A stretch of 64,000 nt of DNA from Antedon mediterranea (taxonomy: Eukaryota; Echinodermata; Crinoidea; Comatulida; Antedonidae), in contig NC_092670.1 of the NCBI RefSeq assembly GCF_964355755.1, positions 35,389,795 through 35,453,794 of the forward strand, in the 5' to 3' direction. Below the pieces are notes generated by a model, which saw nothing but the letters and a program-made list of their open reading frames with translations, had not been told where the DNA came from and did no database searches. Below, piece after piece: positions 1-12,653 of this stretch. Position 1 is the stretch's first letter. Each line of letters starts with the position of its first letter. The translations under genes were made by a program, and so were the position numbers.

Positions 1-539
1 CACTGTGCTAAATTATTTCATTAAATGTATCTATCCTTTAGTCTATCTTGGTTTAGGCTGTCTGTATTATTCAGCTTAAAATAATTAATTTCCTATGCCA
101 GATGACCGAATTTATAAAATCGGTCTTTAGAATAAATTTATTGTTATTTTTATTACTATAAAGCGTTGCTTTAAATTATAGACCACCATTTCGTGGATAC
201 AACATGTTATATTCATTTGATGGTTTATTATACAGTATAGGCCTACTACACTGTAGCATGAAGTGAAGTAAGCCTACTAATGCATTACCAAATTCAATCA
301 ATGTTCAGTAGTATTATTTATTACTTGTGTGAATTCGGTTATGCCTGACTAGTTTTAAGATATACATATTTTAATACGTAACTGAATGGTGCTTTGTGTA
401 GTCTTATAAGTTATATTAAACTTAAAAAATACATTATGATTCTGTACCATGGAGACAATTTGGTATAAATTATATTACAATCATTTGTTTAACTGTTTGT
501 CATGAACCAGATAAACTATTAACTAGGAATTTTGATTTA
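1..539. other. AT-rich intergenic DNA, no gene seen
   Basis: No open frame with recognisable protein content and no splice-site pair that would make an exon on either strand. It is the left flank of the foldback array that begins near 540. Confidence 0.5.
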
Positions 540-3260
540 CAGACCAGATAAATAGAGTTCCAAAGATATATGCCTGTTCAACTGAAATGGTTGCAATTAG
601 TGGCCATTTTTCAACAATTTTCCTGTACTATTAGTACAGGGATTTTTTTCGATAAATGGCCAAAATGTCATCTTTTTAAAATTCAATAATTATGCGATAA
701 TATTGCAAAACCAAAAGGGTCGAAAATTGGCTATTTTTCGAAAAATTTCCTGTACAGGGAAATTTTCGAAAGATGGCCCAAAAATATCCACCTTTTAAAA
801 TTCAATAATTATGCGATAATATTGCCATATGTGTGCATATATTGTGTTATTATCATCTTATAGGGCCATAGTAACTAGTTACGTCAAAAATAAAAGGGTC
901 GAAAATTGGATATTTTTCAAATATTTTCCTGTACTATAATACAGGGAAATTTTCTAAAAATTCAATAATTATGCGATAATATTGCCATATGTGTGCATAT
1001 ATTTTGTTATCATCATCTTATAGGGCCATAGTAAATACTTATGTTAAAAATAAAAGGGTCGAAAATTGGCTATTTTTAGAAATTTTCCTGTACTATATTA
1101 CAGGGAAATTTTCGAAAAATGACAAATTTTCGACCCTTTTATTTTTAGACATAAATGGTTACTATAGCATAATAAACATGCGCAGAGTCGAATAATGGGT
1201 TTTGCGCATTTCAATTATGCTATAGTAACCAATTATGTCAAAAAATAAATTGGTCGAAAATTATTTTCAGATATAAATGGTTAATATAGCATAATAAAAA
1301 TGCGCAGAGTCGAATAATGGGTTCTGCGCATGTCAATTATGCTATAGTAACCAGTTATGTCAAAAAATAAAATGGTCGAAATTTGGCAATTTTTGGTAAA
1401 AATTCCTGTACTATAGTACAGGGAAAATTTTCGAAAAATGACCAATCTTCGACCATTTTATTTTTAGACATAAATGGTTACTATAGCATAATAAACATAC
1501 GCAGAGTCAAATAATGGGTTCTGCGCATGTCAATTATGCTATAGTAACCAGTTATATCGAAAAATAAAAAGGTCGAAATTTGACCATTTTTGGAAAAAAT
1601 CCCTGTACAGGGAAATTTTCAAAAAATGACCAATTTTCGACCCTTTTATTTTTAGACATAAATGGTTACTATAGCATAATAAACATGCGCAGAGTCGAAT
1701 AATGGATTCTGCGCATGTCAATTATGCTATAGTAACCAGTTATGTCAAAAAATAAAATGGTCAAAAATTATTTTTAGACATAAATGGTTACTATAGCATA
1801 ATAAACATGCGCAGAGTCAAATAATGGGTTCTGCGCATGTCAATTATGCTATAGTAACCAGTTATATCGAAAAATAAAAAGGTCGAAATTTGACCATTTT
1901 TGGAAAAAATCCCTGTACTATAGTACAGGGAAATTTTCCAAAAATGACCAATTTTCGACCCTTTTATTTTTAGACATAATTGGTTACTATAGCATAATAA
2001 ACATGCGCAGAGTCTAATAATGGGTTGTGCGCATGTCAATTAAGCTATAGTAACCAGTTATGTCAAAAAATAAAATGGCCGAAAATTATTTTTAAACATA
2101 AATGGTTACTATAGCATAATAAACATGCGCAGAGTTGAATAATGGATTCTGCGCATGTCAATTATGCTATAGTAACCAGTTATATCAAAAAATAAAAAGG
2201 TCGAAATTTGGACATTTTTGGAAAAAATCCCTGTACTAGTACAGGGAAATTTTCGAAAAATTACCAATTTTCGACCCTTTTATTTTTAGACATAAATGGT
2301 TACTATAGCATAATAAACATGAGCAGAGTCGAATAATGGATTCTGCGCATGTCAATTATGCTATAGTAACCAGTTATGTCAAAAAATAAAATGGTCGAAA
2401 ATTATTTTTAGACATAAATGGTTACTATAGCATAATAAACATGCGCAGAGTCGAATAATGGGTTCTGCGCATGTCAATTATGCTATAGTAACCAGTTATA
2501 TCGAAAAATAAAATGGTCGAAAATAATTTTTAGACATAAATGGTTGCTATAAGCATAATAAACATGCGCAGAGTCGAATAATGGGTTCTGCGCATGTCAA
2601 TTATGCTATAGTAACCAGTTATATCGAAAAATAAAAAGGTCGAAATTTGGCCATTTTTGGACAAAATTTATAAAAATGGCCAAAATATCCACTTTTTAAA
2701 ATTCAATAATTATGCGATAATATTGCCATATGTGTGCATATATTGTGTTATCATCATCTTATAGGGCCATAGTAACTAGTTATGTCAAAAACAAAAGGGT
2801 CGAAAATTTGCTATTTTTCAAAAATGTTCCTGTACTATAGTACAGAGAAATTTTCGAAAAATTGCTAAAATATCCACTTTTGAAAATTCAATAATTATTC
2901 GATAATATTGCCATATGTGTGCATATATTGTGTTATCATCTTATAGAGTCATAGTAACTAGTTATGTCAAATAATAAAAGGGTCAAAATGCGGCTATTTT
3001 CGAAAATGTTCATGTACAGGTTTTTTTTTTTTTAAATTGACAAAATATCATTAAAATTATTATTGATGTAACATGCATAGAACATTTGATTCTGCGCATG
3101 CTCAGAACACATTCTGCAATTGCTCAGAACACATTCTGCACATGGCAATTATGATTTTTTTTTTGATTTTTCGAAAATTTGTTGAGGTAACATGTGAGTC
3201 TGTGCATGTAATTTATAGTATAGTTAAGTAATAAAAGGGTCGAAATTTGGCTATTTCTCG
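540..3260. repeat. Foldback-repeat array of alternating palindromic modules
   Basis: About ten copies of a module of roughly 120 bp lie between 1150 and 2640. Each module is a palindrome: outer arms 'ggttactatagcataat' and 'attatgctatagtaacc' flank inner arms 'catgcgcaga' and 'tctgcgcatg' (copies near 1178, 1300, 1498, 1686, 1806, 2003, 2122, 2312, 2442 and 2565). They alternate with a second palindromic module centred on 'cctgtac...gtacagg' and bordered by 'ggtcgaaa' and 'tttcgacc'. A third module containing 'aattatgcgataatattgcc' occurs on both sides of the array (near 685, 795, 968, 2703 and 2888). The short frames inside the array are by-products of the repeat. It begins about 300 bp beyond the GTF3C4 stop. 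Confidence 0.9.
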
Positions 3261-3562
3261 AAAAAAATGTGTGTTTCACAATTTCTTGTAGCTTGTGAAA
3301 GTATGTATTTGAATATTTTAAGAGCATTTCAATTTTGTTGTGAATACTTTTTTAAACAAAATGTATCTAAAATACATGCTGGTAACTAAGCATTAAAATT
3401 TAATCTTCAATGTGAAAAGTAGAAGTACATAGATGGTAGTAAATGGCAGGATAGGTGTTGACATTCATCCAAAGCTCTGATGCAATTTCTGTGTAGGTGA
3501 ATATACAGTATGTATAACCTACTAACAAACAGAGATATATACTTGCCAATTATATGGCAATG
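3261..3562. other. 3' flank or 3' UTR of GTF3C4
   Basis: Lies between the foldback array and the GTF3C4 stop codon (minus strand). It probably includes the 3' UTR. No clear AATAAA was placed. Confidence 0.3.
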
Positions 3563-6500
3563 TCACCATGGAATCATTTGCCCACCACAGTTGATACAGT
3601 TTGTCTTTAAAAACATTTTAGACCAGTCATCTAAGGAGAAAATATAAAGAACAATTACTTTTCCTCTAGAAGAAACACTGTTCCACCTAACTTCTGTTCC
3701 ATTAAAAACCAAACCCTGTACCATCACTACCTCATCTCATCTGATACCCTACCACCAATCCACCTGACACCCTACCACCAAAGCACCTGATACCCTACCA
3801 CTAATCCACCTGATACCCTACCACCAATCCACATGATACCCTACCACTAATCCACCTGACATCCTACCACCAATCCACCTGACACCCTACCACCAATCCA
3901 CCGGACACCCTACCACCAATCCACCGGACACCCTACCACCAATCCACCTGATACCCTACACCTAATCCACCTGTTACCCTACAACCAATCCATCTGACAC
4001 CCTATAACCAATCCACCTGATACCCTACCACCAATCCACCTGGCACCCTACCACCAATCCACCTGATACCCTACCACTAATCCACCTGAAACCCTACCAC
4101 CAATCCATGTGACACCCTACAACCACTCCACCTTGATACCCTACCACCAATCCACCTGGTACCCTACCACTAATCCACCTGGTACCCTACCACCAATCCA
4201 CCTGATACCCTACACCTAATCCACCTGATACCCCACCACCAATCCACCTGATACCCTACCACCAATCCACCTGAAACCCTACCACCAATCCACCTGACAA
4301 CCTACCACCAATCCACCTGACACCCTACCACCAATCCACCTGATACCCTACCACCAATCCACCTGACACTCCACTACCAATCCACCTGACACCCTACAAC
4401 CAATCCACCTGATACCCTACCACCAATCCACCTGAAACCCTACAACCAATCCACCTAGCACATCACCAATCCACCTGGCACCCTACCACCTGACACCCTA
4501 CAACCAATCCACCTGATACCCTACCACCAATCCACCTGACACCTTACCACCAATCCACCTGATACCCTACCACCAATCCACCTGACACCCCACCAACCAA
4601 CTCACCTGACACCCTACCACCAACTCACCTCACACCCTACCACCAACTCACCTGACACCCTACCACCATGCCCACCTGGCACTCCACCACCAATCCACCC
4701 GACACCAACCCCCCTTACACACCCCCAAACTGAAATATCAATGTGTTATTTTTGTTCTTACAGTGGATTTGTTACTTTTCCATTTTTGTTTGTACAACTC
4801 AATCGTGATCCAAATTAAAGCAATATTTTCAAAATAAATCTCATTTCATAATACCAAACACTTAAAGAGGATATGCAACAAATTCAAATGTTATCCATTG
4901 GATATGTACCTGCTTTCGGCTTTATTGCAATGGCACCGCAAATATCACAGTAATTCGTCTGTGACCTTTGACACAACTGTAATGATTGACTACATCGTCC
5001 TATATTTAACAAAAAAAACAACCAAAACTAATAACTATTTTTGTTTCAGAAAATGCTAACACAAATTGTTGTTGACAAAGAAATTAAAGTCAAAGCAGTT
5101 AGGTAGGGGCGCCCCGAACCATAAGCCAAATCGGCAGATTTTATAAGGCTCTCCTTGACTACATTTCTGGTACAACGTTTTAAAAATGGAGGTCTAGTGT
5201 GCAAATCTGGCTTGTGTGCACTTCATTGTAGGGTTTACCACAGTTTCCTCCTCAGCCTCCGTTGTTGTGGACAGACACATTGACAACAGTTTCAACTTGG
5301 TGACGGTTATTATATAAAAGCGCAATATAAATAAATATGAATTAATTACTGTATATAAATATGAATCTATTATTTATCATAGTCAACTAACTAGTGAATC
5401 TAAAATCTAAATATCGTCCATGTACGCATTTGATTAAAGATGTATTGTCCCTTAAAAACATGAAAAATTAAGATAAATTTAATAGGTTACTTTGTAGTTT
5501 TAATCAATTTAATCACTTCCATAGGAAAACTAAATTTAAAAATAATGTTTTTACCTATAAAATAACAAAATAAATGGTTTCATTCAACCAAAAACTCATT
5601 GGCTGGCAGCCAATTGGACTATTTTTGGCTTTAGATTACATTTTTTCAGTTAAATAATTTTTTGTTTTGATCCAATTTTTAGTCAAAGTGGATAACTTTT
5701 ATGTGACATGAAAATGGTATATTCAGTCAAAAATGTTTTAAGAATTATTTTTTCAGGGGGACAATACATCTTTAAAACTTGAATACAATATTCAATTGTG
5801 TTTTAACAAAATTATCAGTTTAATACTTATGTTTATGTGTAATAATTTCTCAGAAATGAAATATCTAGCACATTTCCTGTACATACATAAATCATCTTTC
5901 GACAATAAACATTTCTTGGAAGACATTTTCCCATTAAAGCATTTAAAAATATTTACAAATTATGATTTATGATCGTTACTGAAATTAGCATTTATTTAAA
6001 ACATTATGTCATTCCATCAGATTATAAATCAATACATCTTCATAAAGTTTACTACAACAATGTACTGCAGTAATCAATCATAGTACTGTACATATATTAA
6101 TTAAACAAATAATATTTGCATACTTACTCCAGTTGTGTTTGTTTTTGCATTCATCTTCATATATATTAGTAAATGGAATATGTGAATTCACATTAAGAAA
6201 AATGATACATTATTGATTATATAAAATAAATTTCAAAAATCTTTGTCAAAAATCAATAGAAGTATAAAGTATTGTACATAATATTTCAGCGAGCACATAT
6301 ATCATATTCCTATTTATTTTTGTGATTAAACTAACAGCAGAAGCATTACTTACCATATCAAGTTCATCAGTATCAATCAGTGTCAATTTGTCTTATCACC
6401 GTATCATCATCTTGTCATATCATATTACTAAAATCATCAACATTTTTTTCTGACATTTTCTTCAATATGCATTGTCATAATAAACATTTTGCCAATTATT

Positions 6501-9500
6501 CTCATATCATATTCCATCATATTCATTATCATCATCATCATTAGTCATATCATATTACTAAAATCAACACCACTGTAATCTGACAAATTATTTTCTCATT
6601 ATTATCAACATTTTATTCAATATGCATTATCATACTAATCATCTTCCCAATTATTCTCATATCATATTCTTTACTATCATCATCTTCAATAATCATACAT
6701 ATTATCAATTTAATTATCTCTATCATCATCACATCAATATGTATCCATCCTGTAAATAGAGAATTCTCGCTGTTGAGTGTAAATAAGATAAAATCCTCTT
6801 TCACTACTTTTCATCATCATAATCTTACCCATTCACATTTTTGTTATCATTGTCATAACCATTATCATCATCAGATCATTATCCTTTATCACTTAAAATA
6901 ATCGAAAAGGATATCATTTTGACACAAACAACAGGATTCCCTATGTGTAATATTTGGGTTCGTCTTCTTCAACGAGTCGTAAATATTGTTTACTAACATC
7001 TTCTCTTCACCATCGCAAAGTGCGTTGCAACTTGACAGCCAGTTGAGGGCGACGTAAACTGTGGATATTTCTGAAAAAACGCACCAAACCAAAAAATTAC
7101 CAAAAAAACATGAATGTTAATGTACATTTAAACATTAGTCTAATTTTTCCTGCAGCAAATAATAGGGCTAAAGTAACCTTTTCTATAATCTTGGCTTTGT
7201 AGACCATGTATTGTAGATTTCTGTCCTACCATGGTTAATTTAAACAAAATCCTTCCATGCTGCATTGCATAATATAACTTTTAAAAACATCTGTCCTGAC
7301 GTCCATATGGTGTTACTTAAGCTCTGTCTACACTATCAAACTAGTTTGACAAAAAAAAGTGTGATGTGTCCAAATATGGTAGTGATATGCACAAATATGG
7401 TAGTGACATGACGGTGGACTAGAACACTAAAAGAGGAAAGAATTTGTAAAGTTTGTAACAATAATTTAGTTGAAAACAAGTTTCATTTTGTTATGTCCTT
7501 TATATAATAATGTAATTTAAGTAAAAAAGAAAATATTTATTCTAACCTTGCTAAGTTCATTTACTTTGCTTATAAAAAGAGAAAGCTTTATTTAACGCAC
7601 TTGTTTATTTTATTTTTTGTATTTGGGCCAATTGCCTACGTATAATAAATGGCCTATACTCCTAGGAAAGAAAGACATCATATGTCTATATATGGCGCCG
7701 TAGTTGGCTGCCGATGACACGATGTGACCCTTAGGGGAGAAGAATGTTGTTGAAAAGGTGTAACATCAAAGTACACAGCACTCTGACCTTCATGAAATAG
7801 TGCTATAAATGTCGCATACATACATACATTACATATACATCACATTTTTGACACATTAATAAAGTTTAGTAGTTTATACAGATCTTTATAATAATAATAA
7901 TTTATTTAAAAAAACTGAAAAAAAAAAGAATTAAGAATGGATAGACGAGTAGAAAACAAATTGAAAAACAAAGGCAAATACGTTCAAGTAGTGACAGACT
8001 CTTGACAGAGATCAGAGAGATCCATCATTCGCAAAGTAGAATCTACACTTGTGGATTAAAATATAATTTATAATGTATATGATAATGATGAAGTGAGAAT
8101 CAATATTGTTTGACATATATTATGATTTAATATTACAGCCAATTTATAACTCCAAAATCATAATTTCAAATGATTTAAAAAGCTTGCCTTAATATAATCC
8201 AGATAGTATGGCGACCTACATCTTTTTCTTACAAATAAAAAGGTGGTTTAAAAAATAATATTCAACCTTTAACCTATCATCCATTACTGCGTTCTGATTG
8301 GTCAAATTGCTGTTCTAGTATAACGACCATGCTTCTTAGTACACTAGAACCCCTTCATTCGGACACATACAGTATTTAGGGACAGTACTTTCCAATAAAA
8401 CGAATGAGGAATGTTTTAATATTATGGCCAAAATGCCTCTATTCAGGATACTTTGTTTGGTCCTGTATTTAATAGATGATTTTATACAAAACCTAAATAA
8501 GTTATTGTCATTTGATTGGATGATTGATGGTCACATGGCGTGGAATAGTACGCACTAAAACATATTAAGAAATTTTTCAATTCAGTAGTCATGTTAAAAA
8601 AAGGGTTAATGCATTTTTCAGTAATTCTATTACTACTACTTTAAACCATAAATATGCCATAGTTTTTACCTGTTTCTGTGAAAGATTGTTGTGAGACTTC
8701 CCAGAGCCTAAGGGAAGCCATTAAGTGCTCGGCTAAGAGGGTTTCAGTTATCTTGTCTGCCTCTGCTTCCTGTCAACACAAATAAAAGGAAGTGATCATT
8801 ATTTAAAATGATGGGGATGAAATACAATTCTCCCAATATCAGACATTCTTTGGCTGGCCTGATTTTGTAATAACAATTCATCAATTTTATCAACAAGTTT
8901 TAACAATTAGTAATACAATTTAAATCATTAAATTGACTTTTAATTTATTACTTAATAAATTAAATAATTTAAATATAGTAATAAACCAACAACATGTATA
9001 TGGTATTTTGAATGTGTTTTTAAAATCTAAAAAGATTTAGGACCATTTTTGGAAAAAATGGTTTTAGAAGAGTTTCTGCTTTTCAGAGTCCGGTTAGGAG
9101 CGTTATTTTCCATTTCATTGATAAAAAAGGAATCAAAATATAAAGCACTGATACAGATCAGCAAATCTGTACTGTCACCGCCAATTCTTTTAAATTGATG
9201 CTTATGAATTTTAAATATTTGTTGGAATTTCTAAATTGGGGCATCCATAACCAATTATGTAAAACTCATTCAAATTGTTGAAGAATTATTTGAGTACAGA
9301 CTTAGGGGAATTAATCATTTTAGACATTACTGAAATTGGTTGATGGAAAACACGATTTGTAATGTACACACACGATGCATTCTGGGAAAAGTGTTACAAT
9401 ATAGATTGTACATTTGGGTTTACTATACAAACACACTAGCATATAAATGAGATCAACTGAAATCGAATGAATTATTGTAAAGTGGATTATTTAAATTACC

Positions 9501-12500
9501 AATGCTAATCTTCAAAAAAAAAATTTCAAATCATCAGTATTGAATCAATTACTCTACATCCATAATACTGAAGTGGCACTTAAATACTTCACTTTGGTAC
9601 TATAATATTACTGATAAACTATTGTAACATGTGATGCCAATGTCATAAGGGCAAATAAGATGGCCACTACAAATAAAGTTTAACATGTATTATAATAAAC
9701 TTTATTAAAACAATAAGTGTTATAAAATATATATATAAAAAAGCATGGAAAAAGTATCCCATTGGAAAATATTTTCTAAATTATTTAGTTTAAATGGCCG
9801 TTGTCAGTGCCTGTCAAACAATGTCATTATTACCTCTCACTAAAAATGGTGTGCTATATAAATCCAAAGGCAAATTATTGAAAAAAGGATACTGCTGTGG
9901 GTATCAGTGGCAGGATCCCAATGGAGATGAATAATAAGCAAAAAAGCTAAAACAAAATAATAATAATATATACAAAAAATATTTATAGTGCTTTTGAGAT
10001 TTATTCTAAACACAAATTGTTTAGTAAATGATGTTAAATATTCTCCTAAAAAGTAGATAAATGTGTATAAACAGTCATAAATATAATGGTGTGAACATAC
10101 TTTATGCATTCCAAATTTTATGGGATCTGTACTTTGATAAAGTAATCATTCCACAAATTTAAAAATGTTTATAATTTTGGACTAATTCCAACAAAATTGT
10201 AAAACTTTATATAGGAAGGAATGAATTGCTTGTAATAATCAATTATTTTAAGAAAAAGTTTAAATTAAATTAGCATAAAATTAGTATGGAATAAATTAAT
10301 AATTAATTCTAAAAAAGGTTTAATTAAATTTAAAAAAAAGTGTAATAAAAGTTTTAAAAAGTTGTGCATATTGTAACTATTGACAGTTTCAGGTCACACC
10401 ATTTTTAGTGAGAGATAATAACGACATTGTTTGACAGGCACTGACAACGGCCATATAAACTAAATAATTTAGAAAATATTTTCCAATGGGATAAGTCGGT
10501 CTCCTTAAAGGCCGGTACACACTGAAAAAAAATACACAAGGAGCATCAAATCACACCATAAGTTTGACGGTTAGTGTGAACATCCAATTAAAAATGTGCA
10601 AGTTTAATTCAACTTTTATTGTCAGCGACTGACTTTTTGTCTGAAACTTTATTATACCTCAAGTACTATACGTATGAAATGCTATATGTGCCAAAATATT
10701 TATCTTTTTACCAATATTAGGTCGAAATGCTGTCTATAACCTAGACTGGTATTATCAGTACAATAATATCTAAGTTTCAGTTGGAGTATTCTATTTTTCA
10801 ACAACAAATTATTCATTTCAATTTCATAAAGTAAATTATCTTGATTTTCTAGATTTAAAACATATTATTCATAGAATAAAAAAACATGATTGATTACAAT
10901 ATAATTTAAATTAATGAGAAACCATTAGTAGTAATTGTATTAGCTCAAGAGAATTGCCCAACTCATAAAAAATTAAGCACAATGGCAATTTCGAAAAAAT
11001 TATATTGCTATATAAATCCAAAGGCAAATTACTGAAAAAAGGATACTGCTGTGGGTATCAGTGGCAGATCTCAATGGAGATAGATAATAAGCAAAAAAGC
11101 TAAAACAAAATAATAATAATATATACAAAAAATATTTATAGTGCTTTTGAGATTTATTCTAAACACAAATTGTTTAGTAAATGATGTTTAATAATCTCTT
11201 TAAAATAAAAGTAGACAAATGTGTATAAACAGTCACAAATATAATGGTGTGAACATACTTTATGCATTCCAAATGTTATGGGATCTGTACTTTGATATAG
11301 TAATCATTCGACAAATTTAAAAATGTTTATAATTTTGGACTAATTCCAACAAAATTGTAAAAGTTTATATAGGAAGGAATGAATTGCTTTTAATAATCAA
11401 TTATTTTAAGAAAAAGTTAGTATGGAATAAATTAATAATTAATTCTAAAATGAGGTTTAATTAAATTTTTTTTAAAGTGTAATAAAGTTCTAAAAAGTTG
11501 TGCATATTGTAACTATTGACAGTTTCATGTCACACCATTTTTAGTGAGAGGTAATAATGACATTGTTTGACAGGCACTGACAAAGGCCATATAAACTAAA
11601 TCATTTAGAAAATATTTTGTAATTTATTAAAATTTCTCACCATATTTGTAATGGTTTGCTGACGATTGTGGTCTTCTTCTAGACCATGAGGGCGCTTTCT
11701 TTCGCATATTGCTTTCAATTTGCAGTTGAAGAGATTCAACTGGTTCAAATATTTATTATGGCCTTTGCTCTTTGCATCAGGTTTTGGAATAGATAACTGA
11801 TCAACCTCCTCATCATCAACAGCAGTAGCAACAGATTGACGAAATAACTCTAGATACTCCAACTTGTTTGCAATATCCTCACCTAGGGCAAAATATAAAC
11901 CATATATATTATTATTTTTAAATTCTATTTTGACAAACCAAAATTAGTAACTGACCTGAATGACACTTTTAGTGCTCATTTCACGAGTACTTTCTTCAGA
12001 GTGACGACTATATTGTTAAGCAAAATGCTCACCGTTAGGTGGCGTTCACCTAGTAACAATAGGGTCGTATACGTGACTCAGGAAATGGGCGCCTTTGTCT
12101 CGGTTCATGGTTTTCTCTCCTCTTCGTCTGCCTGATCCATATTGTCCCCTTGATGCGTCTGGTGTTTCCATCTTCTGCCCTGTCTATGATCCTATTGTTA
12201 GGCGAACAATGAGCGCTGGAACTGTCAGTTACTAATTTTGGTTTGTCAAAATAGAATTTGAAAATAACGTATCTTCAACCCAGATGAACATTTTCAATCA
12301 ATTATATATATTAATTAGTTCCATTCCTAAATTGTTTATATCTACCAAGCTATCTTCATTGTTTTCTACTCTTACTCTCTCACCAGCCTATTTTTTTTAT
12401 TTTTTTTTATTTCAGTCCACTCAGGCAGTGCTTTTCTTCCTAAATACTTTTTCCAAGTACTCTTATCTGCACTGATGAAGGGCTAGTAATGCCGGAAAGC

Positions 12501-12606
12501 TCTGCTTATTTTTCTGGCTGTTTTACTTTATCATTTTGATTTAGCTTTTTGCTTTATTAGGTTATATGCATGATATGCATATAACCTCTTGATTCTGTCA
12601 AAATCT

Positions 12607-12653
<47 letters not shown>

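Noticed and set aside
989-2039. Several frames of 60-80 codons within the foldback array
   Set aside because: They follow the repeat period, several lack a true ATG and they resemble one another only because the DNA repeats.
3737-4722. CRISPR-like array of regularly spaced short repeats
   Set aside because: The units are contiguous and degenerate with no unique spacers, in an intron of a eukaryotic gene. It is a minisatellite.
6889-7092. GTF3C4 ending at the TGA after FDYFK
   Set aside because: The zinc module would be cut in half. Exons 14-16 restore every expected ligand and the family C-terminus in frame.
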